Of a stretch of 5,256 nucleotides of DNA, positions 1 to 5,256 are shown piece after piece. Under the pieces are notes generated by a model. That model saw only the letters and a program-made list of their open reading frames with translations, made no database searches and was not told the origin of the DNA. This DNA is from Caldilineaceae bacterium (lineage in GTDB: Bacteria; Chloroflexota; Anaerolineae; Caldilineales; Caldilineaceae): NCBI GenBank assembly GCA_024643705.1, contig JAHEML010000333.1:1-5256 (forward strand), given 5' to 3'. The translations under genes and the position numbers were made by a program. How positions within the stretch are numbered: position 1 is the stretch's first letter; every line of letters starts with the position of its first letter.

Positions 1-914
1 CGGCTGTCTCGTTCGTGATTGCCGTCGATGACAAAACCTTCGTAATGCCCAGCCACGTTGCCATCGGGTAATTTGTCCAGGCTGAGTTTGCAGTCGTGGT
101 TAAAACGACCGTGGGGGCCTGTGCTGGGTGTACCGACGATGCTGGCATTACAGGCCTTTGTCGGCAGTTCCACACCGTTTTTGAATAGGATCACACGGTA
201 GCTGCCCTGAGCCTGGCCACCATCTATGCCACTGTGCATAAAGAAGAGCGTCAATCGGAGTTCACCACCGCCATTGCTCGTAAAAGCGGGTCCACCCGTC
301 ACGCGGAATTTACAGCCATCGCCACCGATGCCAGCACAGGGATCAGCCGATGGCGGAGGTGCGGCGGGTACAGGCGTATTGGTCGGCGCAACCGGTGCTG
401 GCACAGCCGTGGGTGGCGCTGCGGGAATATCCCCAGCTATGGCAACCAGTTGGGCATTTTCGATTGTCGCCAACTGGGCGAACATCCAACCGACCTCCCC
501 ATTGACACAGCAGAACTGGAACCAATCACCCGCGGGGTTCTTGCCGGTCACGTCAAACTGCATTCCCTGATTCACCGAGCCGATAACCGCATAATTTGTG
601 CCTGGCCCGCTACGTACATTCGCCGCCTGGTTGGTGATAGTCATCCGGGCGATGGGAGCAGGGGTGTCGGTAGGCACCGCCGTTGGCTCGGCAGGCACAG
701 GCGTGGGGGGGATGGGGGTGTCGGCAACGGGAGCCGGGACAGGTGTGTCCGTGGCAACAACCACGGTTGGCGTCCACGTGGGGAGGATTGCGCGTGCTTC
801 GCTGGTTGGTGTTGGTGTGGGGTCCGAGCCTGATAACAGACTACAGCCGCCCAGGATGAGCGCCCCAGCCAATAAAAGGACAAACGGCACGACTCTTCGT
901 GTCACTCTGTTCAC
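1..914 (-). CDS. Secreted SH3b-domain lipoprotein, C-terminus cut by window edge
   Basis: Open minus-strand frame of 304 codons with no stop before the left edge. The GTG start at 914-912 is chosen because a GGAGG (923-927) lies 8 bases upstream and it gives a clean lipoprotein signal: basic N-terminus (Arg3, Arg6, Arg7), hydrophobic core at residues 8-20, lipobox LGGC with the lipidated Cys at 24. Thr/Pro-rich linkers follow (33-87, many TPxP steps; 163-192). Between them, residues about 91-152 form a bacterial SH3 (SH3b) domain: NVRSGPG at 99-105, a Cys135-Cys136 pair and GW at 142-143. Residues 193-304 form a second region with four cysteines (193, 201, 255, 275) that I do not recognise. 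SH3b domains often bind cell-wall or extracellular ligands. Expected location is membrane-anchored and facing outward; the ligand is unknown. It is transcribed away from the metabolic genes. Confidence 0.85.
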   Translation of the reverse strand, partial: MNRVTRRVVPFVLLLAGALILGGCSLLSGSDPTPTPTSEARAILPTWTPTVVVATDTPVPAPVADTPIPPTPVPAEPTAVPTDTPAPIARMTITNQAANVRSGPGTNYAVIGSVNQGMQFDVTGKNPAGDWFQFCCVNGEVGWMFAQLATIENAQLVAIAGDIPAAPPTAVPAPVAPTNTPVPAAPPPSADPCAGIGGDGCKFRVTGGPAFTSNGGGELRLTLFFMHSGIDGGQAQGSYRVILFKNGVELPTKACNASIVGTPSTGPHGRFNHDCKLSLDKLPDGNVAGHYEGFVIDGNHERDS

Positions 915-956
915 CGTACTTTCCTCCCCAACTTGTTCAATGATGTCATTCGGTCC

Positions 957-986
957 AGTTTACCTGTCCTGTGTCCTTTGATGCAA
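957..986 (-). promoter_or_regulatory. Possible promoter of the lipoprotein gene
   Basis: On the minus strand, TTGCAT (981-986) could be a -35 box and TAAACT (957-962) a -10 box, 18 bp apart and about 42 bp upstream of the GTG start. Each box departs from the sigma-70 consensus, so this is only the best candidate in the spacer. A short heptamer pair (TGTCCTG then TGTCCTT on the plus strand, 965-978) lies between the two boxes. Confidence 0.3.
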
Positions 987-1004
987 CTTATCTTGTTTAT
1001 GACT

Positions 1005-1033
1005 TTGACAGTCGTCGCGGCGTCGCCTATAGT
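1005..1033 (+). promoter_or_regulatory. Sigma-70-type promoter for the CoA-transferase/amidohydrolase operon
   Basis: A perfect -35 TTGACA (1005-1010) is followed after exactly 17 bp by TATAGT (1028-1033), which matches TATAAT at five of six positions. Transcription should begin near 1040, leaving a leader of roughly 55 bases before the ATG at 1096. It is by far the strongest promoter-like sequence in the window and points at the two-gene operon. No clear operator palindrome is visible around it. Confidence 0.7.
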
Positions 1034-1041
1034 GAAGCGAT

Positions 1042-1083
1042 GATTAACGACCGACGACTACTGACTGATGACTGACGACCGAC
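1042..1083 (+). repeat. Degenerate heptamer tandem repeat in the 5' leader
   Basis: Six consecutive 7-base units fit a GAYYGAC-type consensus, in phase from 1042 to 1083. The units at 1049 and 1077 are identical (GACCGAC); those at 1063 and 1070 differ from each other only at the last base (GACTGAT, GACTGAC). The array lies between the predicted transcription start and a weak GAGG ribosome site (1087-1090), so it would be transcribed as most of the leader. Its function is unknown. Confidence 0.7.
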
Positions 1084-1095
1084 CACGAGGAATCA

Positions 1096-2694
1096 ATGCC
1101 CCAATCCAAACTCATCACTGCCACAGCCGCCGCAGCGCTGATCCCCGACGGTGCCATGGTCGCGGTCAATTCGTCCAGTGGGCTGAACTGCCCGGATGCG
1201 CTGCTGCAAGCCATGGGCGAACGTTTTGCCGAGACAGGCGCGCCCCGCAACCTGACGGCGATTCACCCGATTGCCGCGGGGGATATGTACGGCGTCAAGG
1301 GCATCGATCACATCGCCCAGCCTGGTCTGCTGAAACGGGTGATCGCCGGTTCCTATCCCAGCGGCCCGTCGTCCATGCAATCGCCCCGCATTTGGCAGAT
1401 GATCGACAACGACGAGATCGAAGCCTACAACCTGCCCAGCGGACTGATCTTCCACCAACTGCGCGAAGGAGCGGCCAAACGGCCTGGCGTGCTGACCCAA
1501 GTGGGGCTGGATACATTTGTTGATCCCCGGCGGCAGGGAGGCAAAATGAACCGGCGCACAACCGAAGAGCTTGTGCAGGTGGTGGACTTTGACGGCCAGG
1601 AGTGGCTCTATCTGCGTGCCCTGCGCCCGGATGTGGCGCTGATCCGGGCCACATCGGCGGACGAACGGGGCAATCTTTCTTTTGAGCAAGAAGGCGCGCT
1701 GCTGGGCGCGTATGACGTGGCCCTGGCCGCCCACAACAGCGGCGGCATCGTCATCGCCCAGGTCAAGCGGCTGGCGGCAGCAGAGAGCATTCCCACCCAG
1801 AGCGTACGGGTTCCCGGCATTTTGGTCGATCACATCGTGCTGGCTCCGGATCAGCGCCAGACCACCCAGACCGACTACGACCCGGCCATCAGCGGCGAAA
1901 TCCGTGTGGCAGCCGACTCGTTTGAAGGCGTGGAGTGGGGGCTGGAAAAGGTCATCGCCCGCCGGGCTGCGCTGGAATTACACAACGGCGAAGCGGTGAA
2001 TCTGGGCTTTGGCATCTCGGCGTTTATCCCGCGCATCCTCCATGAGGAAGGGCTGGACGGCGCGGTGACGTGGGTGATCGAGCAGGGGCCTGTGGGCGGG
2101 ATGCCCCTGTTGGGCTTTCAATTTGGCTGTGCAGCCAATGCCCAGGCCATCATCCCCTCGCCGGATCAGTTCAGCTATTTCCAGGGCGGTGGCTTCGACC
2201 GCACTTTTCTCTCGTTTATGGAGATCGACCGGGAAGGCAATGTGAATGTCTCCCGGCTGCGCGCCCGCCCCCACGTGACCGCAGGCGTGGGTGGGTTTAT
2301 CGATATCACTGCTAATGCCAAGCGCATTGTCCTCAGTGGCACATTCACCACTGCCGGTTCCCGCATCGAGGTGCGGGATGGCAAACTCTGCATCGACAAA
2401 GAGGGCAAGGTCCACAAATTTGTGGAGGAAGTGGAGCATGTCACCTTTAGCGGGCGGCGGGCGCGTCAGACGGGCCAGGAAGTCGTCGTCGTCACCGAGC
2501 GCTGTGTGCTGCGCCTGGAGCAGGACGGTTGGTGCGTGGTCGAAATTGCGCCAGGAGTCGACCTGCAGCAAGATGTGCTGGCTCAATGCGATTTCCCCCT
2601 GGCTGTGGCGGACGATCTGCGCGAGATGGACGCGCGCTTGTTTGTGCCAGAGTTGATGAATTTATCGTTTTCACCCAAAGGACACACCCAATGA
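1096..2694 (+). CDS. Family I acyl-CoA transferase (propionate/acetate CoA-transferase, YdiF-like)
   Basis: A 532-residue protein, the full length usual for the fused alpha-beta CoA transferases (Pct of propionate fermenters, E. coli YdiF). These move CoA from one acyl-CoA to a free carboxylate through a covalent glutamyl-CoA intermediate in the cytoplasm. The alpha-like half covers about residues 5-255, with TFVDPR, GGKMN and GGIVIAQVKR. The beta-like half covers about 275-515, with ARRAALEL, VNLGFGI, GNVNVS, GGFIDIT, VTER and EIAPGVD. The predicted catalytic Glu is 329, in IEQGPVGG, close to the position reported for characterised relatives. The N-terminal signature is unusual: NSSSGLNCP (25-33) replaces the glycine-rich GGF-x3-G-x-P loop. 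The start at 1096 follows a weak GAGG. Substrates are unknown; propionate, acetate, butyrate or a 3-keto acid are all possible. It is the first gene of an operon and overlaps the next by four bases. Confidence 0.93.
   Translation: MPQSKLITATAAAALIPDGAMVAVNSSSGLNCPDALLQAMGERFAETGAPRNLTAIHPIAAGDMYGVKGIDHIAQPGLLKRVIAGSYPSGPSSMQSPRIWQMIDNDEIEAYNLPSGLIFHQLREGAAKRPGVLTQVGLDTFVDPRRQGGKMNRRTTEELVQVVDFDGQEWLYLRALRPDVALIRATSADERGNLSFEQEGALLGAYDVALAAHNSGGIVIAQVKRLAAAESIPTQSVRVPGILVDHIVLAPDQRQTTQTDYDPAISGEIRVAADSFEGVEWGLEKVIARRAALELHNGEAVNLGFGISAFIPRILHEEGLDGAVTWVIEQGPVGGMPLLGFQFGCAANAQAIIPSPDQFSYFQGGGFDRTFLSFMEIDREGNVNVSRLRARPHVTAGVGGFIDITANAKRIVLSGTFTTAGSRIEVRDGKLCIDKEGKVHKFVEEVEHVTFSGRRARQTGQEVVVVTERCVLRLEQDGWCVVEIAPGVDLQQDVLAQCDFPLAVADDLREMDARLFVPELMNLSFSPKGHTQ
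2679..2694 (+). promoter_or_regulatory. Ribosome site and ATGA stop-start overlap
   Basis: AGGA (2679-2682) lies 8 bases before an ATG at 2691-2693 whose last two bases belong to the TGA stop (2692-2694) of the CoA transferase. This ATGA junction is typical of translational coupling. It fixes the amidohydrolase start here rather than at an in-frame ATG at 2529, deep inside the upstream gene. Confidence 0.8.
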
Positions 2695-3872
2695 CCCAAC
2701 CCAACCCTTTCCTCACCCGCGCCAATGAACTGAGCGACCAGATCGTCGCCTGGCGACGGCAGATCCACATGAACCCGGAACTGAGCTTCCAGGAATTCGA
2801 GACGGCCAAACTGGTGGCCGATACGCTGGCCGACATGGGCATCGAGAGCCAAGCCGGCGTGGGCAAGACCGGCGTCGTCGGCTACCTGGGCGAAGGCAGC
2901 CCGGTGATCGGCATCCGCGCCGACATGGACGCCCTGCCTATCGACGAAGCCAACGACGTGCCCTACAAATCCCAGAAGCCGGGGCTGATGCACGCCTGCG
3001 GCCACGACGGACACACGGCCATTCTGCTCGGTGTTGCCAAAATGCTCTCCGAAATGGAAGATCGGCCCGCGGGTCAGATTCGCTTTCTCTTCCAGCCCAG
3101 CGAAGAAGCGTCGGACAGCGAGAACAAATCCGGCGCAACCCGGATGATCGAAGATGGCGCACTGGTGGGGGTGGACAAGGTGATCGCCCTGCACGTGGCA
3201 TCCGACGCACCCGCGGGCAAAGTGGAGATCGCCGGTGGTTTCGTCACCGCGGCGGAGGATTCATTCCACATCGTCCTCAAGGGGACCGGCGGCCACGGGG
3301 CCATGCCACACCAGGGCACAGACCCCACATTCATGCTGGCGCAAGTCATCAACGCCATTCAGGGCATCCGCTCCCGCCGGGTAGACCCGACGAAAGGCGC
3401 GACGATTTCCATTGGCTACATCCACGGCGGCACAGTGACGAATGTGATCCCCGCGGAGGTGAAGTTGGGCGGCACAATGCGCAGCTTCGATGACGACGTG
3501 CGCGAGTTGCTCAAGCGGGAACTACGCCAGGCCTGCGAGGTGGCGAAGGTGCTGGGTGGCGACTATGATCTGCGTATCGTCTCCGGCTATCCGTCTACCT
3601 ACAATGACCCCACGGTGGCTGATTTGATCGAACAGTCGGCCCGGGGGATGCTGGGAGACGAGGGGATGCAGCCGCCAGTGCCCATGATGGGGGCGGAGGA
3701 CTTTAGCTACATGTCCCGGTCTGCGCCGGGCGCGATGTTTATGCTGGGGGCCAAATTCGACGACAAGAGCCGCCCTCACCATACTCCCGTCTTTGACATC
3801 AGCGAAGAGGCCCTGCCCGTGGGCGCGGCTGTGTTGGCGGATGTGACGGTGAAGTTGTTACGAGGCGAGTAG
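2691..3872 (+). CDS. M20D-family amidohydrolase (N-acyl-amino-acid / hippurate hydrolase type)
   Basis: A 393-residue cytoplasmic metallohydrolase, the normal length for peptidase family M20D (IAA-amino acid hydrolases, hippuricases, aminoacylases), which cut the amide bond of N-acylated amino acids. The N-terminus has the family's WRRQIH..PELSFQE pattern. Predicted metal ligands are Cys103 and His105 in HACGHDGH (101-108), Glu139 in QPSEE (135-139), His168 in ALHVA, and His364 in HHTPVFD. Asp at IRADMDALPI, the dimerisation-domain GGHGAMPH (200-207) and GAEDFSY (334-340) are also typical. A slightly long Ser/Glu/Asn-containing loop follows QPSEE. No signal peptide or membrane segment is seen. 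Coupling to a CoA transferase suggests that the released acyl group or amino acid feeds a CoA-dependent pathway. The substrate cannot be assigned; this family is often over-annotated as peptidase or auxin-conjugate hydrolase. Confidence 0.93.
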   Translation: MTQPNPFLTRANELSDQIVAWRRQIHMNPELSFQEFETAKLVADTLADMGIESQAGVGKTGVVGYLGEGSPVIGIRADMDALPIDEANDVPYKSQKPGLMHACGHDGHTAILLGVAKMLSEMEDRPAGQIRFLFQPSEEASDSENKSGATRMIEDGALVGVDKVIALHVASDAPAGKVEIAGGFVTAAEDSFHIVLKGTGGHGAMPHQGTDPTFMLAQVINAIQGIRSRRVDPTKGATISIGYIHGGTVTNVIPAEVKLGGTMRSFDDDVRELLKRELRQACEVAKVLGGDYDLRIVSGYPSTYNDPTVADLIEQSARGMLGDEGMQPPVPMMGAEDFSYMSRSAPGAMFMLGAKFDDKSRPHHTPVFDISEEALPVGAAVLADVTVKLLRGE

Positions 3873-3874
3873 AA

Positions 3875-3895
3875 CGTATTGCGTATTGCGTAAAT
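3875..3895 (+). repeat. Short heptamer direct repeat after the amidohydrolase
   Basis: Two perfect copies of CGTATTG (3875-3881, 3882-3888) are followed by a degenerate third beginning CGTA, starting two bases after the amidohydrolase stop. The unit sequence differs from the leader heptamers at 1042-1083, but the period is the same. Confidence 0.6.
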
Positions 3896-3911
3896 TGACT
3901 GGTACGGCGTA

Positions 3912-3975
3912 CGAAACGCGAAACGTGAAACGTGAGAGCAATCGACCTTTCTCACGTTTCACGCTTTACGTTTCC
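3912..3975. repeat. Heptamer-built inverted repeat (25-bp imperfect stem, 12-base loop)
   Basis: The left side carries heptamers of the form YGAAACG (3912-3918, 3919-3925, 3926-3932), and the right side carries their complements (CGTTTCA at 3955, CGCTTTA at 3962, CGTTTCC at 3969). The arms 3913-3937 and 3950-3974 can pair over 25 positions: 22 Watson-Crick pairs, one G-T, two mismatches. The inner 14 bp (3924-3937 with 3950-3963) are perfect. The loop is 3938-3949. No T-run follows, so it does not look like a standard intrinsic terminator. It could slow transcription, protect the upstream mRNA end or bind a protein; none of this can be shown from sequence. It separates the first two-gene operon from the dehydratase. 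Confidence 0.75.
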
Positions 3976-4015
3976 GACACGATTGATTATTCATTTGTCC
4001 ACTACTTTCCCTTCT

Positions 4016-4021
4016 AAGGAG
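4016..4021 (+). promoter_or_regulatory. Shine-Dalgarno site of dgoD
   Basis: AAGGAG, six bases before the ATG at 4028, is the strongest ribosome site on the plus strand here. It decides the dehydratase start over an in-frame ATG at 3932, which would add 32 residues translated from the inverted-repeat spacer. Confidence 0.85.
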
Positions 4022-4027
4022 ACCCCA

Positions 4028-5158
4028 ATGAAAATCACAAAACTGGAAACATTTCTTGTCAAACCCCGCTGGCTCTTTCTGAAAATCCACACTGACGAAG
4101 GTATTGTTGGCCTGGGCGAGCCGGTGGTCGAGGGTCGGGCACTCACCGTCGCCACGGCTGTGGCCGAAATTGAACCCTATTTGGTGGGCAAAGACCCCAC
4201 AAAAGTGATGCACCACTGGCAAGCCATCTACAAGCACGCCTTCTACCGGGGCGGGCCGGTGCTCACCAGCGCGCTCTCCGGCGTGGAGCACGCCCTGTGG
4301 GACATCACAGGCAAGGCGTTGGGCGTGCCTGTCTACAAGCTGTGGGGCGGCCCCCTGCGCGATCGCATCAAAATTTACGCGCACGTGCGGGGGAACACGG
4401 TCGAAGAGCAGATCGCCCACATCAAGGAGCGCAAGGCCGAAGGATTCCGCGCCTTCAAAACCGGCCCCCGCACAATGACCGGCGAAGGTGTGGCGCGCAT
4501 CATCGAGACCCCCGCTTTTGTAGACAGTGTGGTCGAGCGTTTTGCTGCCCTGCGCGAAGGTGCAGGCAACGACATCGACATCGCCATCGATTTTCACGGC
4601 GCAGTCAGCCCCCAGATGGCTGGCATCCTCATCAAAGCCCTGGAACCCTTCCAGCCCATGTTTATCGAAGAGCCGGTGCAGTGCCAGAATGTGGATGTGA
4701 TGGCCGAGCTGGCCCGCAAGACCCACATTCCCATTGCTACGGGCGAGCGCATCTTCACCAAATGGGGATTTCGGGAAGTGTTGGAGAAAGGCGCGGCTTC
4801 TGTCTTACAGCCGGACATCAGCCATGCGGGGGGCATCTTCGAGGGGCGGCTCATCGCAGGGATGGCGGAAAGCTACTATGCTGTGGTTGCGCCCCACTGC
4901 CCCCTGGGACCGATTTCCCTGGCCGCGGGCATTCAGTTGGACGCGACGATTCCCAACTTTCTCTGCCAGGAGCAGGTGAGTATGGGCGAAGGCTATCTAA
5001 AGAATCCCTTTGTGGTGAAGGATGGCTATGTGGATCTGCCCACCGCGCCCGGTCTGGGCATCGAACTGGACGAGGAAGCCATGGCAGACAAGATCGGCCA
5101 CGACTGGCGCAACCCAGAACGCTACCACCCAGACGACGGCTCGGCGATTGATTGGTGA
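4028..5158 (+). CDS. dgoD: D-galactonate dehydratase (enolase superfamily)
   Basis: A 376-residue member of the mandelate racemase/enolase superfamily. By close resemblance to E. coli DgoD (382 residues) it dehydrates D-galactonate to 2-keto-3-deoxy-D-galactonate, with Mg2+, in the cytoplasm. The capping domain covers about residues 1-120 (PRW.FLKI.TDEG..G.GEP; FYRGGP; ALWDI.GK), then comes the barrel domain. Predicted metal ligands are Asp188 (DFHG), Glu214 (IEEP) and Glu240 (GER). Acid/base residues are His190 and His290 (APHCPLGP), with Glu315 in QEQ. As recalled, each sits exactly five residues beyond its E. coli counterpart, which strongly supports the call. The C-terminus ends in an Asp-X-Ser...Trp pattern as in E. 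coli. Related dehydratases act on other aldonic acids, so a neighbouring substrate cannot be excluded. No good promoter of its own is visible. An oxidase gene begins 11 bases downstream. Confidence 0.93.
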   Translation: MKITKLETFLVKPRWLFLKIHTDEGIVGLGEPVVEGRALTVATAVAEIEPYLVGKDPTKVMHHWQAIYKHAFYRGGPVLTSALSGVEHALWDITGKALGVPVYKLWGGPLRDRIKIYAHVRGNTVEEQIAHIKERKAEGFRAFKTGPRTMTGEGVARIIETPAFVDSVVERFAALREGAGNDIDIAIDFHGAVSPQMAGILIKALEPFQPMFIEEPVQCQNVDVMAELARKTHIPIATGERIFTKWGFREVLEKGAASVLQPDISHAGGIFEGRLIAGMAESYYAVVAPHCPLGPISLAAGIQLDATIPNFLCQEQVSMGEGYLKNPFVVKDGYVDLPTAPGLGIELDEEAMADKIGHDWRNPERYHPDDGSAIDW

Positions 5159-5169
5159 AGAATCTACAA

Positions 5170-5256
5170 ATGCAATGGCAAAACTGGGCGGGCAATATCT
5201 CCGCAAAACCCCATCAGATTGCCAGCCCCACCAGTGAAGAGGATGTGGTGGGGCTG
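5170..5256 (+). CDS. FAD-dependent alditol/aldonolactone oxidase, N-terminal fragment
   Basis: Only the first 29 codons are present; the frame is open to the right edge. Translation from the ATG at 5170 gives MQWQNWAGNIS, then a Pro-Thr-Ser-Glu-Glu stretch. This matches the start of FAD-linked sugar oxidases such as Streptomyces alditol oxidase (NWAGNI near the N-terminus) and L-gulonolactone/arabinonolactone oxidases (NWA, then P-x-S-x-E-E leading into the FAD-binding domain). Such enzymes oxidise sugar alcohols or sugar lactones using oxygen or another acceptor. The start is 11 bases after the dgoD stop with only a weak purine-rich stretch ahead (GTGAAGA), which fits translation following from dgoD. 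An ATG four bases later, at 5174, is in another frame that stops within the window. The identification rests on a short N-terminal motif, so the family is likely but the exact substrate is open. Confidence 0.7.
   Translation, partial: MQWQNWAGNISAKPHQIASPTSEEDVVGL
5223..5256. repeat. Perfect 11-bp inverted repeat at the right edge
   Basis: CAGCCCCACCA (5223-5233) is the exact reverse complement of 5246-5256, with a 12-base loop. It lies inside the predicted oxidase reading frame and touches the window edge, so the arm may be longer. It may be chance or a structured start region. If a T-run followed it would instead look like a terminator, but the convincing coding match argues against that. 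Confidence 0.45.

Noticed and set aside
234..833. Open plus-strand frame of about 200 codons
   Set aside because: It lies antisense to the lipoprotein gene, whose signal peptide, lipobox, Thr/Pro linkers and SH3b domain are coherent. The plus-strand translation is Arg/Gly/His-rich with no recognisable domain.
1093..1833. Long open minus-strand frame opposite the CoA transferase
   Set aside because: The plus strand encodes a full-length conserved enzyme. The antisense product has no family features and is expected from codon bias in GC-rich DNA.
2529..2690. N-terminal extension of the amidohydrolase by 54 residues
   Set aside because: The extension is the out-of-frame translation of the CoA transferase 3' end. 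The M20D family N-terminus begins at the ATG at 2691, which has its own AGGA site.
3913..3974. Intrinsic terminator
   Set aside because: The stem is long but AT/GC-mixed with mismatches, and no T-run follows either arm, so a standard Rho-independent terminator is not supported.
3875..3975. CRISPR-like array
   Set aside because: The units are only 7 bases and contiguous, with no spacers of uniform length and no cas genes nearby.
3932..4027. N-terminal extension of DgoD by 32 residues
   Set aside because: It would translate the inverted repeat and lacks a ribosome site. The ATG at 4028 has AAGGAG at ideal spacing and matches the start of E. coli DgoD.
3976..4027. Dedicated promoter for dgoD
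   Set aside because: TTGATT at 3983-3988 resembles a -35 box, but no acceptable -10 box lies 16-18 bp downstream.
3959..4726. Long open minus-strand frame opposite dgoD
   Set aside because: It is an antisense shadow of a well-conserved dehydratase; no ribosome site or recognisable domain supports it.

Overview
The window looks like chromosomal DNA from a GC-rich bacterium, most likely a Chloroflexota member near the Anaerolineae/Caldilineae. This is an inference from style. Pointers are a lipoprotein with long Thr/Pro-rich linkers and an SH3b domain with a CC...GW signature, and intergenic spacers built from degenerate 7-base units. No rRNA, tRNA, mobile element or CRISPR array is present, so placement rests on gene content alone.

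Layout: (1) positions 1-914, minus strand: a GTG-started lipoprotein gene that runs off the left edge. (2) 915-1095: a 181-bp divergent spacer with a near-consensus sigma-70 promoter for the rightward genes (TTGACA, 17 bp, TATAGT) and a run of six 7-base repeats in the predicted 5' leader. (3) 1096-2694 and 2691-3872: a family I acyl-CoA transferase and an M20D amidohydrolase overlapping by an ATGA, so almost certainly co-transcribed and translationally coupled. (4) 3873-4027: a 155-bp spacer with more heptamer repeats and a 25-bp imperfect hairpin built from them. (5) 4028-5158: a D-galactonate dehydratase (dgoD type) retaining all six expected active-site residues. (6) 5170 to the right edge: the first 29 codons of what looks like an FAD-dependent alditol/aldonolactone oxidase.

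How they may work together: the first pair suggests release of an organic acid or amino acid from an N-acyl conjugate, then transfer of CoA to the freed acid. The second pair suggests oxidative sugar or sugar-alcohol catabolism, with oxidation towards an aldonic acid followed by dehydration to a 2-keto-3-deoxy acid. Both pairings are inferred from adjacency; substrates cannot be read from the sequence.

Most of the window is ordinary metabolic sequence. The points most worth a second look are the period-7 spacer repeats, the degenerate N-terminal glycine signature in an otherwise intact CoA transferase, the unassigned four-cysteine C-terminal region of the lipoprotein, and the dehydratase/oxidase adjacency.
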